NCBI GenBank assembly: GCA_024638465.1
Contig: JAHEKF010000035.1
Coordinates: 1-32,810, forward strand
DNA from: Rhodospirillaceae bacterium
GTDB taxonomy: Bacteria > Pseudomonadota > Gammaproteobacteria > Steroidobacterales > Rariloculaceae
DNA length: 32,810 nucleotides
Reading direction: 5' to 3'
Shown: positions 23,585 to 32,810 of the stretch, in pieces
Layout of the letters: the number at the start of each line of letters is the position of its first letter
How positions within the stretch are numbered: the stretch's first letter is position 1
Position numbers and translations under genes: made by a program
Notes under the pieces: model-generated
Told to the model about the DNA's origin: nothing
The model's input: only the letters and a program-made list of their open reading frames with translations
Databases searched by the model: none

Positions 23585-24684
23585 GGCGCCGAATTGATGG
23601 TTCTCAGCAGATCACTGAAACTGACGTTGATCGGCCAGAGTCGACCGTAATCCCGAATCGTCGTATCGGGTCCGACAATCGCGCGCTCCAGCCAATAGCC
23701 CGCCTCATCCCGCTCATTGAGCGCCAGTATCGTCGGGCTGCTGTCGAGCGCGTCGGGCTCGATCGGGTCCGCGCGCAGGCTGAGGTGCGCGAATACCGCG
23801 CGACCACCCGGAATCATCGACTGATCCATCGGCTGCAAATGCCCCGAGACACCGGGTTCGGCCGGCCAGAGCTTCAGTCGTACCGAGCCGCGAACGTTGC
23901 CGCCGATCGCGAGAATGCGCTGTTCGCGCTCGTCAACCTGGACCACGATGTCGCAATGGCTGCGGACACCGACACCGAGGTGGCGCCGTCGTTCGTCCAG
24001 GGACATATAGGCTTCTTCGCGCGCCGTGCAGATCATGTCGCCGGGGAGTATCGCCTTTTCGCCGACGTCGAAGGCCTCGTAGGCAGCACCCTGATCGCCG
24101 CTGTCGCGCGCGATGATCGCCTGGTCGATGTACCTGTGATGCGCGATATGTCGCTCGAACTGGCTGGTATCGCCCAATCCACTCTCGCACATCACCCAGG
24201 AGATGAACGCCGCGGACCAGGGATCGCGCCAGCGCGAACCCGCTCCACTCGGGCCGTTCCAGCGGCGATTCTGGCGTTCCACGATCCATGCACCGTCAGC
24301 CGTTGCCGCCCAGTAACCGCCGATGTCGTCCGCGACACGCTGGTTTTCTCGATAACCGGGACGCGAGGGCCGGATCAGCGCACGCGCTGCGCCGGGATAG
24401 GTGGATCGGACCGTTGTCAGGTCGACGACGCTGAAGCCGAAGTAGCCCCATTCCTGAATTGCGGCATCGACGATGCGGCGGCGGGTATCGCTCGTCGGCA
24501 TGGACAGACACGCCGCCGGGCGAACGGACATCTTTCCGGGCTCGCCGGAAACCCGGGCCGTCGGCGGATTTATGTCAAATACTTCGGGAGAGAGACGATC
24601 GAGCGGCGAAACGGCGGCGTAGGCGGATAGCGTCAGCAAGGATGCCAACAGCGTTAGCCCAATGTCGATCAGCGCGCCTCGCAT
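23581..24684 (-). CDS. DUF2272-like exported protein
   Basis: 367 residues from the ATG at 24684, which has GAGGG about 6 nt upstream; an earlier in-frame ATG at 24714 would add ten residues. A signal peptide reaches AYAA near residue 24. The core matches the DUF2272 layout: RRRIVDAAIQEWGYFGFSV, RENQRVADDIGGYWAA, then DPWSAAFISWVMCESGLG with a cysteine, and HIAHHRYIDQAI. The arrangement with W-S-A and His suggests a cell-wall or CHAP-like hydrolase, but this is inference from the fold type. It also has a region like MICTAREE and RSHCDIVVQVDE, with more Cys/His. Confidence 0.8.
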   Translation of the reverse strand: MRGALIDIGLTLLASLLTLSAYAAVSPLDRLSPEVFDINPPTARVSGEPGKMSVRPAACLSMPTSDTRRRIVDAAIQEWGYFGFSVVDLTTVRSTYPGAARALIRPSRPGYRENQRVADDIGGYWAATADGAWIVERQNRRWNGPSGAGSRWRDPWSAAFISWVMCESGLGDTSQFERHIAHHRYIDQAIIARDSGDQGAAYEAFDVGEKAILPGDMICTAREEAYMSLDERRRHLGVGVRSHCDIVVQVDEREQRILAIGGNVRGSVRLKLWPAEPGVSGHLQPMDQSMIPGGRAVFAHLSLRADPIEPDALDSSPTILALNERDEAGYWLERAIVGPDTTIRDYGRLWPINVSFSDLLRTINSAP

Positions 24685-24776
24685 AACTACCCTCTCGGCT
24701 TCTCTATCCTCCACCGCCCACTAGTTTACCGAACTTTGCGTCGATTTCCGCGCGCCGGCGCAAGGAAGCCATGCGC

Positions 24777-26075
24777 TTATGGGCGGATCTGCCCGGCACC
24801 CCGGACGACGTATTTGTAGCTGGTCAGCTGCTCGGCACCGACCGGGCCACGCGCGTGGATTCTCCCGGTGGCGATCCCGATTTCCGCGCCCATGCCGAAC
24901 TCGCCACCGTCGGCAAACTGGGTCGACGTGTTGTGCATCACGATTGCGCTGTCGAGCTCGTTCAGGAAACGCTCCGCCGCTTCCGGGTCGGCCGTGACGA
25001 TGGCGTCCGTGTGGCCAGATCCGTATTCGCGAATATAGTCGAGCGCTTCATCGAGATCCGAGACGACCCGCATCACCACAATCGCGTCCAGAAACTCGGT
25101 TCCCCAATCGTCATCGCTGGCCGCAACGACGCGGCCATCCGCCGCCTGAACCCGCGCATCGCCGCGCACTTCGCAGCCCGCCTCAATGAGGTCCGCGACG
25201 ATAGGCGCTACATGCGTCGCGGCCACCGCCGAATCCACGAGTATGGCCTCGGTGGCGCCACAGATTCCCGTGCGGCGCATCTTGGCATTGATCGAAATCG
25301 CCCGCGCCATGTCGAGGTCGGCGCCACGATGAATGTAGGTGTGACACAAACCCTCGAGGTGACCCATGACGGGTACACGCGCGTCCTGCTGGACACGAGC
25401 GATGAGGTTCTTGCCGCCGCGCGGCACGACGACGTCGAGATACTCCGTCATATCTCGCAGCAGGTAGCCCACGGCGTCGCGGTCCTGGGTCGGAATACGC
25501 TGAATCGCGGTTTCCGGGAGCCCCGCCTTCGCGAGTCCCTGCGTCAGGCAAGTGAGTATCGCGCCATTCGACTCCACCGCCTCGGAACCGCCACGCAAAA
25601 TGACGGCGTTGCCACTTTTGAGGCAGAGGCCGCCGGCGTCGGCCGTCACGTTGGGCCGGCTCTCGTAGATGATGCCGATAACCCCGAGCGGCACCCTGAC
25701 GCGCTGAATTACGAGCCCGTTGGGTCGCTCCCATTCGTCCGTCACGCGACCGACCGGATCCGGCAGGTCCGCGATCGCCTCGAGCCCGACTGCAGTCGCT
25801 TCGATACGCTCAGGGGTCAGCCGGAGACGGTCGAGCATGGCGCTCGACAAACCGTTCTCGAGCGCCCGCGCCAGGTCGATTTCGTTGGCTGCCAGAATCG
25901 CGGACTCGGCATCGCGCATCGCACGGGCCGCCGCGCGCAGCGCCTCGTCCTTCGCCTCGGTGCTCGCCCGCGCCAGCCTCTCGGCCGCCGCTCGCGCGGC
26001 CTGACCAAGCTGACGCATCTGCGCCGGGATGACGCCGCTGATCGCGGTCGCAAGTTGTCGTTCGGGCGTGGTCAT
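24777..26075 (-). CDS. proA: Glutamate-5-semialdehyde dehydrogenase (gamma-glutamyl phosphate reductase)
   Basis: 432 residues, the usual length. It reduces gamma-glutamyl phosphate with NADPH to glutamate-5-semialdehyde in proline synthesis. Family marks: [20 protein letters not shown] (128-147), [14 protein letters not shown] (153-166), VPRGGKNLI (217-225), [15 protein letters not shown] (235-249) and [10 protein letters not shown] (267-276) with catalytic Cys272. The C-terminus has [15 protein letters not shown] and the TSYKYVVRG pattern. The start ATG overlaps the proB stop as ATGA, which suggests translational coupling. Confidence 0.97.
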   Translation of the reverse strand: MTTPERQLATAISGVIPAQMRQLGQAARAAAERLARASTEAKDEALRAAARAMRDAESAILAANEIDLARALENGLSSAMLDRLRLTPERIEATAVGLEAIADLPDPVGRVTDEWERPNGLVIQRVRVPLGVIGIIYESRPNVTADAGGLCLKSGNAVILRGGSEAVESNGAILTCLTQGLAKAGLPETAIQRIPTQDRDAVGYLLRDMTEYLDVVVPRGGKNLIARVQQDARVPVMGHLEGLCHTYIHRGADLDMARAISINAKMRRTGICGATEAILVDSAVAATHVAPIVADLIEAGCEVRGDARVQAADGRVVAASDDDWGTEFLDAIVVMRVVSDLDEALDYIREYGSGHTDAIVTADPEAAERFLNELDSAIVMHNTSTQFADGGEFGMGAEIGIATGRIHARGPVGAEQLTSYKYVVRGAGQIRP

Positions 26076-27229
26076 TGACCTGTCTCCGTGTGCGCCAGCA
26101 CGAGGTCGTCGCGGTGAATCATCTCATCCCGGCCGCGATAGTCCAAAATATCCGCGATATCGCCGGACTGTTTTCCGGCGATCGCGCGGGCTTCAGCCGC
26201 AGCGTATCCGATCAGTCCGCGCGCAAGCTCGTTGCCTGACGCGTCGACGACGACCACAGCGTCGCCACGATCGAATTCACCTTGCACGGCGGTAACACCA
26301 GCCGGCAGCAGGCTCTTGCCCTTCGCAAGCGCCCTGAGCGCACCATCGTCAACGACCACGGAACCCTTGGGCTGAAGCGTTCCCGCGATCCACTGCTTGC
26401 GCGCTGCATGCGGCGTCGAGCCGGGCAAAAACCAGGTTACCCGCGCACCCGCCTTCACCTTCTCGATCGGGTGCAGAACGTGTCCGGGCGCGATCAGAAT
26501 CCGGCATCCCGCTCCCATCGCGATCCGCGCCGCGTCGAGTTTCGTTCGCATCCCGCCCGAGCCGTGATTCGTGCCGGGCCCGCCCGCCATATCCCAGTGA
26601 GCCCTGGTCAGTTCGGTCACCTCCGAGATGTGCTCAGCGTCGTCGTTGACGCGCGGATCGCTGGTATACAAGCCGTCCACATCGGACAACAGCACGAGAC
26701 AATCCGCACTCACCATCTGCGCAACGCGCGCGCCGAGTCGGTCATTGTCACCGTAGCGGATCTCCTGAGTCGCAACCGTATCGTTCTCGTTAACGACGGG
26801 AACCGCACCGCACTTGAGGAGGGTAAACAACGTATTCGTGGCGTTGAGATAGCGGCGCCGGCTTTCGCTGTCGTCGAGCGTCAGCAAAACCTGCGCGGCG
26901 TTAATACCATGGCGGCCGAGTATCTCCTGATACGCATGCGCAAGCTGAATTTGCCCGGCCGCCGCTGCGGCCTGACTCTCATGCAGGCGGGCGCGCGCAA
27001 CATCGATTCCGAGCTGTGCGGCACCAAGCGCGATCGCGCCCGAGCTGACGATGACGATCTCCTGGCCTGCCGCATGCATCGCCGCAACGTCTTCGCAAAG
27101 CGCTTCCAGCCAGACACGATTGAGCGCGCCGTTCTCGCGGTCGACAAACAATGCCGAGCCTATCTTGAGCACGACCCGCCGCGCCTCGGCTAGGCGCGTA
27201 TCGCTGATCGATTGGAATTCAGCAACCAT
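26072..27229 (-). CDS. proB: Glutamate 5-kinase with PUA domain
   Basis: 385 residues. It phosphorylates glutamate with ATP, the first step of proline synthesis. The kinase domain shows [14 protein letters not shown] (17-30), [17 protein letters not shown] (58-74), [24 protein letters not shown] and [16 protein letters not shown], followed by [19 protein letters not shown]. From about residue 290 a PUA domain is present ([24 protein letters not shown] and ELARGLIGY), ending IHRDDLVL. It lies 25 bp downstream of ilvN on the same strand and overlaps proA by the ATGA, so ilvN-proB-proA may be one transcript. Confidence 0.97.
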   Translation of the reverse strand: MVAEFQSISDTRLAEARRVVLKIGSALFVDRENGALNRVWLEALCEDVAAMHAAGQEIVIVSSGAIALGAAQLGIDVARARLHESQAAAAAGQIQLAHAYQEILGRHGINAAQVLLTLDDSESRRRYLNATNTLFTLLKCGAVPVVNENDTVATQEIRYGDNDRLGARVAQMVSADCLVLLSDVDGLYTSDPRVNDDAEHISEVTELTRAHWDMAGGPGTNHGSGGMRTKLDAARIAMGAGCRILIAPGHVLHPIEKVKAGARVTWFLPGSTPHAARKQWIAGTLQPKGSVVVDDGALRALAKGKSLLPAGVTAVQGEFDRGDAVVVVDASGNELARGLIGYAAAEARAIAGKQSGDIADILDYRGRDEMIHRDDLVLAHTETGQ

Positions 27230-27254
27230 AGGCGTATTCCGCAGGAGCTTGAGT

Positions 27255-27752
27255 TTATATCGGTTTAAGGATCGGAGCGCCGCGTGCGGCCGCCATGGCC
27301 CCGCTACGCACGACCGTCACGATTTCCACGTCATCCGCAATACTGACCATAAACCGGTCTATGTCGTTACTGCCGCCGATCAGCTCCACCGTGAAATGAC
27401 CACCGTGATCGTCGAGGATCCGGCCGCCGAGTTCCGCGACGAGCGTTGCGAGATCACCACGGGAAGCATCGCGCAATTGCAGCTTGAACAGCGCCAGCTC
27501 GCGCTCGATATGGTCGTCGTCGGTCATGTCGATGACATTGACGACATCGACGAGTTTGCCGAGCTGCTTCGAGATCTGATCGATGACCTCGTCGGACCCG
27601 GTCGTGACGAGCGTCAGACGGGAGACGTTTTCGTTATTGGTCGGCGCAACATTGAGGCTCTCGATGTTGTAGCCGCGCGCGGAGAACAGGTTCGCGACGC
27701 GCGCCAGCGCGCCCGCTTCGTTCTGCAGCAATATCGAGATGATGTGTCGCAT
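27255..27752 (-). CDS. ilvN: Acetolactate synthase small (regulatory) subunit
   Basis: 165 residues from the ATG at 27752; upstream in-frame codons would add about 33 residues and lack family resemblance. An N-terminal ACT domain begins MRHIISILLQNEAGALARVA and continues with LFSARGYNIESLNVAP, the valine-sensing part in relatives. A C-terminal domain contains FMVSIADDVEIVTVVRSGAMA and ends PILKPI. The product supports and feedback-regulates the catalytic subunit IlvB. The gene is divergent from the ilvB gene rather than directly downstream of it. Confidence 0.95.
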   Translation of the reverse strand: MRHIISILLQNEAGALARVANLFSARGYNIESLNVAPTNNENVSRLTLVTTGSDEVIDQISKQLGKLVDVVNVIDMTDDDHIERELALFKLQLRDASRGDLATLVAELGGRILDDHGGHFTVELIGGSNDIDRFMVSIADDVEIVTVVRSGAMAAARGAPILKPI

Positions 27753-27926
27753 TCTTGCCCGCCCAAAAACTCCCTGAAGGATTAAGGCCTTAGCTGCCGA
27801 ATGTTGGCTCAGAACAACGGCTATTGCAATGCGGAAACTTTTCGTCAACACTCGGGAGAAGTATGCACTTCAAGAACTGAATCGGCTCGCTACTCGGAGG
27901 ATCGGAGATCCGTTTCCAACAGCGCC
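27753..27926. promoter_or_regulatory. Divergent ilvN/ilvB control region
   Basis: The 174 bp between the two start codons must hold promoters for both divergent genes. I found no convincing -10 or -35 pair, leader peptide or clear attenuator; a short GGATC/GATCC hairpin lies near 27898. The region's length would be shorter if ilvB starts earlier. Confidence 0.4.
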
Positions 27927-29777
27927 ATGGAAACCAAGGCCAAACCAACGCTTGAGCGTCAGCACCCGCTTGCCGGCTCAACGATGACCGGGGCCGATAT
28001 TATCGTCCAGGTCCTCGCCGACGAGGGTGTCAAGACGATATTCGGCTATAGCGGCGGGGCCATTCTTCCGACTTACGACGCCGTGTTCCGCTATAACCAG
28101 GCACATCACGTCGAGAACGCAGATCCGATGCCACTGATCGTCCCGGCCAATGAGCAAGGGGCGGGCTTTATGGCCTCCGGCTATGCGCGCGCTACCGGCG
28201 GCGTGGGCGTGGCCATCGTGACATCGGGGCCCGGCGCGACGAACTGCGTAACGCCGGTTCGCGACTGCATGGCCGACTCGATACCGATCGTCGTCATCTG
28301 CGGCCAGGTCGCAACGGCAGCGATCGGTTCCGACGCATTCCAGGAAGCACCGGTCATGAGCGTCATGGGCGCGGTCGCGAAACACGTTTTTCTCGTGACC
28401 GATCCCGAGCGGCTCGAGTCGACGATGCGATCGGCGTTCGAAATCGCCCGCACAGGTCGACCCGGCCCGGTCGTCGTGGACGTTCCGAAGGATGTGCAGA
28501 ACTGGGAAGGCGAGTTCCACGGCGAGGGCCTTCTGTCCATGCCGGGCTACCAGCACCGCCTTCAGGCCGTTCGCGAGAACACGCTGGACGACGAGCGCTG
28601 CCGGCAGTTCTTCGACATTCTCAAGGCGAGCAAACGACCGCTGCTCTACGCAGGCGGTGGCGTCATCAACGGCAACGCGAGCGAGGAACTTCGGGCGTTT
28701 GCCAACAACTTTCAGATTCCCGTGGTGACCACACTGATGGGACTGGGCAGTTTCGACACGACTCAGCCACTCGCGATGCATATGCTCGGCATGCACGGCA
28801 CCGCCTACGCCAACTATGCAGTCGATGACTGTGATCTCCTGATCAGCGTCGGCAGTCGTTTCGACGATCGCGTCGCCGGTGATCCACCGAAATTCGCCGC
28901 CAAAGCGCGACACATCGTGCATTTCGACATCGACCCGTCTGAAATTCACAAGGTCAAGACCGCCGACTGGTATCACACGGGCTTGCTTGCCGACGCGCTA
29001 TCGGCGCTGATTGCCTACGCGCGTGGTAACGGCATCACGACCGACACGAGGTCCTGGCTGGCAGAGCTTGCCGAACTCAAGAAGACTTACGCATTGAACT
29101 ACGATCGCGACAGCGCGCTCATTCAGCCCTATTACGTCATCGAAACGATCAACTCGATCACCAAAGGCGAAGCGATTATCACGACCGGAGTTGGTCAGCA
29201 CCAGATGTGGGCTGCGCAGTATTTCGATTTTCGCGAGCCTCGACTGTGGCTGACATCCGGCAGCATGGGAACGATGGGTTTTGGCCTGCCCGCCGCTATC
29301 GGAGCGCAATTCGCGCGACCCGACCGCCTCGTCATAGACCTCGACGGCGACGCTAGCGTACGAATGAATCTCGGCGAGATGGAGACCGTCACGACCTACA
29401 ACCTGCCGATCAAGATTGTCGTATTGAATAACTACGGCGACGGCATGGTGATGCAATGGCAGAGGATGTTCTTCAAGGGCCGTCTGTCCGGAAGCGACAA
29501 GTCGTTACGCAAGAAGGACTTCGTGCGCGCCGCCGAAGCCGACGGCTTTCGCTACGCCAAGCGTCTCGAAAACAAAGACGACGTACCGAGTGTGCTCGCC
29601 GAGTTCCTGGCCTACGACGGCCCCGCGTTCCTCGAGGTCATTATCGATCCCGAGGCCGACGTCTACCCCATGGTTCCTCCCGGCATGTCCTACCGCGACA
29701 TCGTCACAGGCGATCACATACCGAATCGCTACGGCAAACACGAGAGCGCCGAACCCGACGCCTCGGAGATGTTCTAA
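27927..29777 (+). CDS. ilvB: Acetolactate synthase large (catalytic) subunit
   Basis: 616 residues from ATG 27927. It condenses two pyruvates, or pyruvate and 2-oxobutyrate, to acetohydroxy acids using thiamine diphosphate, magnesium and FAD. Marks: MTGADIIVQVLADEGVKTIF (20-39), GYSGGAILPTYDA, the catalytic Glu76 in NEQGAGFMASGYARATG, GPGATNCVTPVRDCMADSIP, and the thiamine diphosphate motif GDAS at 474-477 through NN at 501-502 (LGEMETVTTYNLPIKIVVLNN). The middle segment has RFDDRVAGDP. An alternative start at 27984 begins directly at MTGADI, and codons upstream to 27801 are open but not supported. The variant NEQ rather than the common HEQ is noteworthy but retains the Glu. Confidence 0.96.
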   Translation: METKAKPTLERQHPLAGSTMTGADIIVQVLADEGVKTIFGYSGGAILPTYDAVFRYNQAHHVENADPMPLIVPANEQGAGFMASGYARATGGVGVAIVTSGPGATNCVTPVRDCMADSIPIVVICGQVATAAIGSDAFQEAPVMSVMGAVAKHVFLVTDPERLESTMRSAFEIARTGRPGPVVVDVPKDVQNWEGEFHGEGLLSMPGYQHRLQAVRENTLDDERCRQFFDILKASKRPLLYAGGGVINGNASEELRAFANNFQIPVVTTLMGLGSFDTTQPLAMHMLGMHGTAYANYAVDDCDLLISVGSRFDDRVAGDPPKFAAKARHIVHFDIDPSEIHKVKTADWYHTGLLADALSALIAYARGNGITTDTRSWLAELAELKKTYALNYDRDSALIQPYYVIETINSITKGEAIITTGVGQHQMWAAQYFDFREPRLWLTSGSMGTMGFGLPAAIGAQFARPDRLVIDLDGDASVRMNLGEMETVTTYNLPIKIVVLNNYGDGMVMQWQRMFFKGRLSGSDKSLRKKDFVRAAEADGFRYAKRLENKDDVPSVLAEFLAYDGPAFLEVIIDPEADVYPMVPPGMSYRDIVTGDHIPNRYGKHESAEPDASEMF

Positions 29778-30357
29778 CAATAATAACGAAGGGGTCCCTG
29801 TTTACCGTCGATTCGCGGTCTGGCGGGTCATTCCCGTATTCCTCAGTCCGGCAGTATTTCTGAGCCGGGCGTCGTGCAGAACCTCGTGAATCTGGGTTAT
29901 CAGGCCGGTTCTGTCCGGCAGCTGATTGCTCATTACCGTTGGATACTCGTCAAGTGCCCGAAAAAAACTTCTTTTTACGGCTGTCCCCCGCTTGTCCAAT
30001 GGTGCCGTTGGTCGCAGTCCTTTCCGGCTGCGAAACCGGAACCTCCTCACGTCCGGCCGCAGTCGAGTTCGAGGCGAAAACGCCGGCTAGCGGCGATGGA
30101 CTTCGACGGCGATACGATGCCCGATCTCGACGGCGACAGAAGACATTTTCTGAGTTTGTCTCTCGGCAGCATTCGTCGCCATTCAACCCTGTCCCGAATT
30201 TCGTCGTAGCGAGCGACCCGGGAGGTATCAGCGGACTGACCCGCCTTGTCGGCGCGGAGGCTCAGTCACAAATTGTAACGGTTGCGGCGACGGATGGCTC
30301 AACCATATTAATCTCGGATCCTTCGGTCGTTCAGTAACAACGGGAGCGGAAATTCTG
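29778..30357. other. 580-bp gap with a doubtful short ORF
   Basis: The stretch between ilvB and the receptor gene has no clear gene. It contains short A- and T-runs near 29960-29980 and the disputed lipoprotein-like frame at 29939-30337. No convincing terminator or promoter was found. Confidence 0.5.
29939..30337 (+). CDS. Doubtful lipoprotein-like ORF, possibly a decayed gene
   Basis: 132 codons. Its middle reads PLVAVLSGCETG, like a lipoprotein signal with LSGC, but the preceding residues are not a typical n-region. In another frame at 30096 the sequence MDFDGDTMPDLDGD looks like a calcium-binding DxDGD repeat, so parts of a former protein may now lie in different frames. The tail is VTVAATDGSTILISD. 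I cannot decide between noncoding sequence, a frameshifted remnant and a real gene. Confidence 0.25.
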   Translation: MDTRQVPEKNFFLRLSPACPMVPLVAVLSGCETGTSSRPAAVEFEAKTPASGDGLRRRYDARSRRRQKTFSEFVSRQHSSPFNPVPNFVVASDPGGISGLTRLVGAEAQSQIVTVAATDGSTILISDPSVVQ

Positions 30358-32810
30358 ATGATCAATGATCGCGTCTGCCGCATCGCGGGACTGAGCGTCA
30401 TCGCCGGCATTTACTGCTCCGGCAGCCTGGCTCAGGAAGCGCCACCGCTCGAGGAAGTTACCGTCACGGGCACGCTACTGCTTCGTGAGTCTCAGTTTGA
30501 CGTCACGGTCCCGCTCGAGACGATCTCGCGCGAGGATTTCGCTGCCTTCGGCGTCAACGAGTTCAGCGACATTCTCGAAGATCTGACCATCAACACCGGA
30601 TCGCAAAACAATCCGGATTCGTTCACGCAGAACTTCAGTGCGGGAACGAGCAACGTCAACCTTCGCGGCCTCGGCGTGGGCTCGACGCTGGTGCTGATCA
30701 ATGGCAGACGCCAGACGCAGAGCGCAGTCGCAACAGACCGCGGCGAGACCTTTGTCGACACCTCCTCACTACCGCCGATGATCGCCTTTGACCGAATTGA
30801 AGTCCTCAAGGACGGCGCAACGTCGCTCTACGGATCCGATGCGGTCGCTGGCGTCGTCAATTTCCTGACGCGCGACAATTTCGACGGACTGGAATTCGAG
30901 CTGAGCCGGCAGGCTTCCGACAAGCATCCTCAGAACGATCTCCAGATCAGCGGACTCTACGGCGGTGGCAACGACCGGACACATGTACTGATAGCCGCAA
31001 ATATTCTGTCCAGGGACCCGCTAACGACATTAGACCGCCGCCTGTCGGGACCCGCTGACGATCTGAGCCAGGCCGGCAACCCCGGCTCCTTCCTTATCCC
31101 GTCGCTTCCGGGTAATCCCGTCTACGCGCCGATCTGGACGGCTGCGTTCGACAGCAATCTCAACGGCATCGCCGACGGCGTAGAACCGCAGCTCGGGCTT
31201 CCCCCGGTCGCGGGTGCCAACCTGCCCGTGTTCGCGGATCCGGATTGCGCGGCGATCGCAGCTCAGAGCCCTCAGGCGGTGCCGACGTTCGAAGCCGTCG
31301 TGCCGACGCCTGCCGGGGATGTCCCTATCGGGCTTTGTCAGTTCGATTTCGGCGAATTTTTCTCCGTCGTTCCGGAAGAACAGCGCGCCGCCGCTTTCCT
31401 GAAGATCGATCACATCTTCAACGATTCGCTGACCGGCCAGGTGGAATTGCATTTCGCCGACAACGAAGCGATACGAAACAACTCACCGTCGTTCCCGTTT
31501 GCGCGCTTTCCAACCGTACCGGCAACCCATCCCGACAATCCTTACGGCACGGACGCGAACTTTATCGGCCGCATCCGCGGCGCAGGTGGAACCGCAGTAC
31601 CCAGCGTGCACAGTTCGAATCTACGGCGGTTTGCCGCAAGCCTCGAAGGGGACATCAACGACGACTGGCGATTCGACCTTGGCTTGACCATCAGCGACAA
31701 CGACTTCACCGTCGCAACTACCGACGTGCTCATCGACCGCTTCGGGTTTGCGATACAGGGTCTCGGTGGAGCGGGATGCGACCCCGACTCGGGAATGCCG
31801 GGTACAGGCCCGTGCGTCTATTTCAATCCGTTCGGCTCGGCGCTGACCGGCACGGGAACGCAGAACTCGGATGCGTTATTCGACGACATCATCGGCGATT
31901 TTCGATTCGATGCAACCAGTGAGCTCAAGACACTCGATGCTGTCGTCGCGGGCCAGGTCGGTGAGCTTGCAGGCGGTCCGATAGGTCTAGCCATTGGCGC
32001 ACAGATTCGAGACGATAAACTCGCATACGACTACGACGAGAACAGTAACTCCGATAATTTTCTGTTCTTCGCTGGTACACCCGACTTCGGTGGAAGCCGT
32101 GATGTCAGCTCCGTGTTCGCAGAACTCGCGTTGCCGGTCTCGGATACCCTGGAACTCCAGCTGGCCGCACGCTTCGAGGACTACGGCAGCGGCGTCGACT
32201 CGACTGACCCGAAGGTCTCGTTCCTTTACCGGCCGACGGAGCAGCTCTCCGTGCGCGGATCTTTCGGTACTTCTTTCCGCGCGCCTTCGCTTTTCCAGGA
32301 GGTCGGCGTACAGACCAGCCTCGCGCAACTCACGGATCCGACCGTCGGTATCGCCCAGTTCTTCCCGGTCCGCACGGCAGCGAATCCCGACGCCGACCGC
32401 CTGCAGCCCGAAGCGGCCGACGTCCTAAACGTCGGCTTCAGCTGGTCGCCGAATGAACGAATCGAGCTGGGCATCGACTACTGGTCGTTTGATTACAACC
32501 AGGTCATTATCCAGCAGAATCCGCAGGCCCTGCTGAACGCGGCGTTTGCGGGCGATCCGATCGCACAAGCGCAGGTACTCCGCGATCCAACGAGCGGATT
32601 GTTGCTGCGTGTCGACTCGTTCTATGCCAATGCATCCGCGCTCGAGACGAGCGGGCTGGATGTCGCTTTCAGCTACGATATCGACGTCGCGGACGGGTTG
32701 CTTACCATCGGCGCTGACGCGACTCTGATGACGGATTACGATCTCGACGATCCGCAGGCAGGTCGGATCGACGGACTCGGCAGTCGCAACTTCACGAACT
32801 TCGCGACATC
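30358..32810 (+). CDS. TonB-dependent outer membrane receptor (partial, C-terminus beyond window)
   Basis: The frame stays open for 817 codons from the ATG at 30358 to the window end. GGGAG lies about 11 nt upstream. A signal peptide ends near SLAQ (about 26), followed by a TonB-box-like EEVTVTG (31-37). The plug has NVNLRGLGVGSTLVLINGRR, then RIEVLKDGATSLYGSDAVAGVVNFLT. A long extracellular part includes a Cys-containing loop GCDPDSGMPGTGPC and the barrel motif VRGSFGTSFRAPSLFQEVG. It belongs to the large, roughly 900-residue receptors that import siderophores, oligosaccharides or oligopeptides; the substrate is not evident. Confidence 0.92.
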   Translation, partial: MINDRVCRIAGLSVIAGIYCSGSLAQEAPPLEEVTVTGTLLLRESQFDVTVPLETISREDFAAFGVNEFSDILEDLTINTGSQNNPDSFTQNFSAGTSNVNLRGLGVGSTLVLINGRRQTQSAVATDRGETFVDTSSLPPMIAFDRIEVLKDGATSLYGSDAVAGVVNFLTRDNFDGLEFELSRQASDKHPQNDLQISGLYGGGNDRTHVLIAANILSRDPLTTLDRRLSGPADDLSQAGNPGSFLIPSLPGNPVYAPIWTAAFDSNLNGIADGVEPQLGLPPVAGANLPVFADPDCAAIAAQSPQAVPTFEAVVPTPAGDVPIGLCQFDFGEFFSVVPEEQRAAAFLKIDHIFNDSLTGQVELHFADNEAIRNNSPSFPFARFPTVPATHPDNPYGTDANFIGRIRGAGGTAVPSVHSSNLRRFAASLEGDINDDWRFDLGLTISDNDFTVATTDVLIDRFGFAIQGLGGAGCDPDSGMPGTGPCVYFNPFGSALTGTGTQNSDALFDDIIGDFRFDATSELKTLDAVVAGQVGELAGGPIGLAIGAQIRDDKLAYDYDENSNSDNFLFFAGTPDFGGSRDVSSVFAELALPVSDTLELQLAARFEDYGSGVDSTDPKVSFLYRPTEQLSVRGSFGTSFRAPSLFQEVGVQTSLAQLTDPTVGIAQFFPVRTAANPDADRLQPEAADVLNVGFSWSPNERIELGIDYWSFDYNQVIIQQNPQALLNAAFAGDPIAQAQVLRDPTSGLLLRVDSFYANASALETSGLDVAFSYDIDVADGLLTIGADATLMTDYDLDDPQAGRIDGLGSRNFTNFAT

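Noticed and set aside
24771..26078. Long plus-strand frame of about 435 codons opposite proA
   Set aside because: It mirrors the proA gene, has no known motif and has the composition of an antisense frame. The proA minus frame is certain.
30341..30360. Start of the second receptor at a later ATG
   Set aside because: The ATG at 30358 gives a complete signal peptide and TonB box, and GGGAG lies upstream.

Overview
This window looks like a chromosomal segment of a free-living, moderately GC-rich Gammaproteobacterium. The proline and branched-chain amino acid genes, the LemA/M48 pair, two TonB-dependent receptors and many exported or lipid-anchored proteins with PKD, CARDB, P, NHL and ricin-type domains fit the marine or sediment lineages rich in secreted hydrolases. 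This placement is an inference from gene content; there is no rRNA or tRNA here to test it. No prophage, insertion sequence or CRISPR array was seen.

Layout. Bases 1-884 hold no recognisable gene but contain a perfect 35-bp inverted repeat inside degenerate units of about 77 bp. Next come an ApbE-type flavin transferase (-), a LemA and M48 metallopeptidase pair (+), and a 690-bp gap with several hairpins and a terminator-like stem-loop that may encode a structured RNA. A SYLF-domain protein (+) and an EexN-like lipoprotein (-) follow. A 1320-residue protein (-) then joins an AAA-type NTPase, one membrane segment, a P domain and a WD40 propeller. After it lie a small unknown protein and a 456-residue unknown protein (+), and a PKD/CARDB-like lipoprotein (-).

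Bases 14.4-19.3 kb carry exported proteins: an alkyl-sulfatase-type metallo-beta-lactamase (-), an NHL-repeat protein (+), a ricin-lectin/alpha-beta hydrolase fusion (-) and a secreted cupin (-). A DUF2946-like protein and a ZnuD-like receptor with a His-rich loop (+) suggest zinc uptake.

The most notable locus is at 21767-22435 (-). It is a carboxymuconolactone decarboxylase/AhpD-like gene interrupted by one in-frame TGA exactly where the second cysteine of the CxxC active site is expected. An 8-bp stem with a GGUC loop lies 21 nt downstream of the TGA to the loop, matching the bacterial SECIS layout. It is best read as a candidate CxxU selenoprotein, although a nonsense mutation or sequencing error would look the same at the codon itself.

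The right end holds a DUF6152-like protein (+), a DUF2272-like protein (-) and an ilvN-proB-proA run (-) facing away from ilvB (+). Thus the two acetolactate synthase subunits are divergent rather than in one ilvBN operon. A gap with a doubtful lipoprotein-like ORF follows, and then a second TonB-dependent receptor that runs off the window end.
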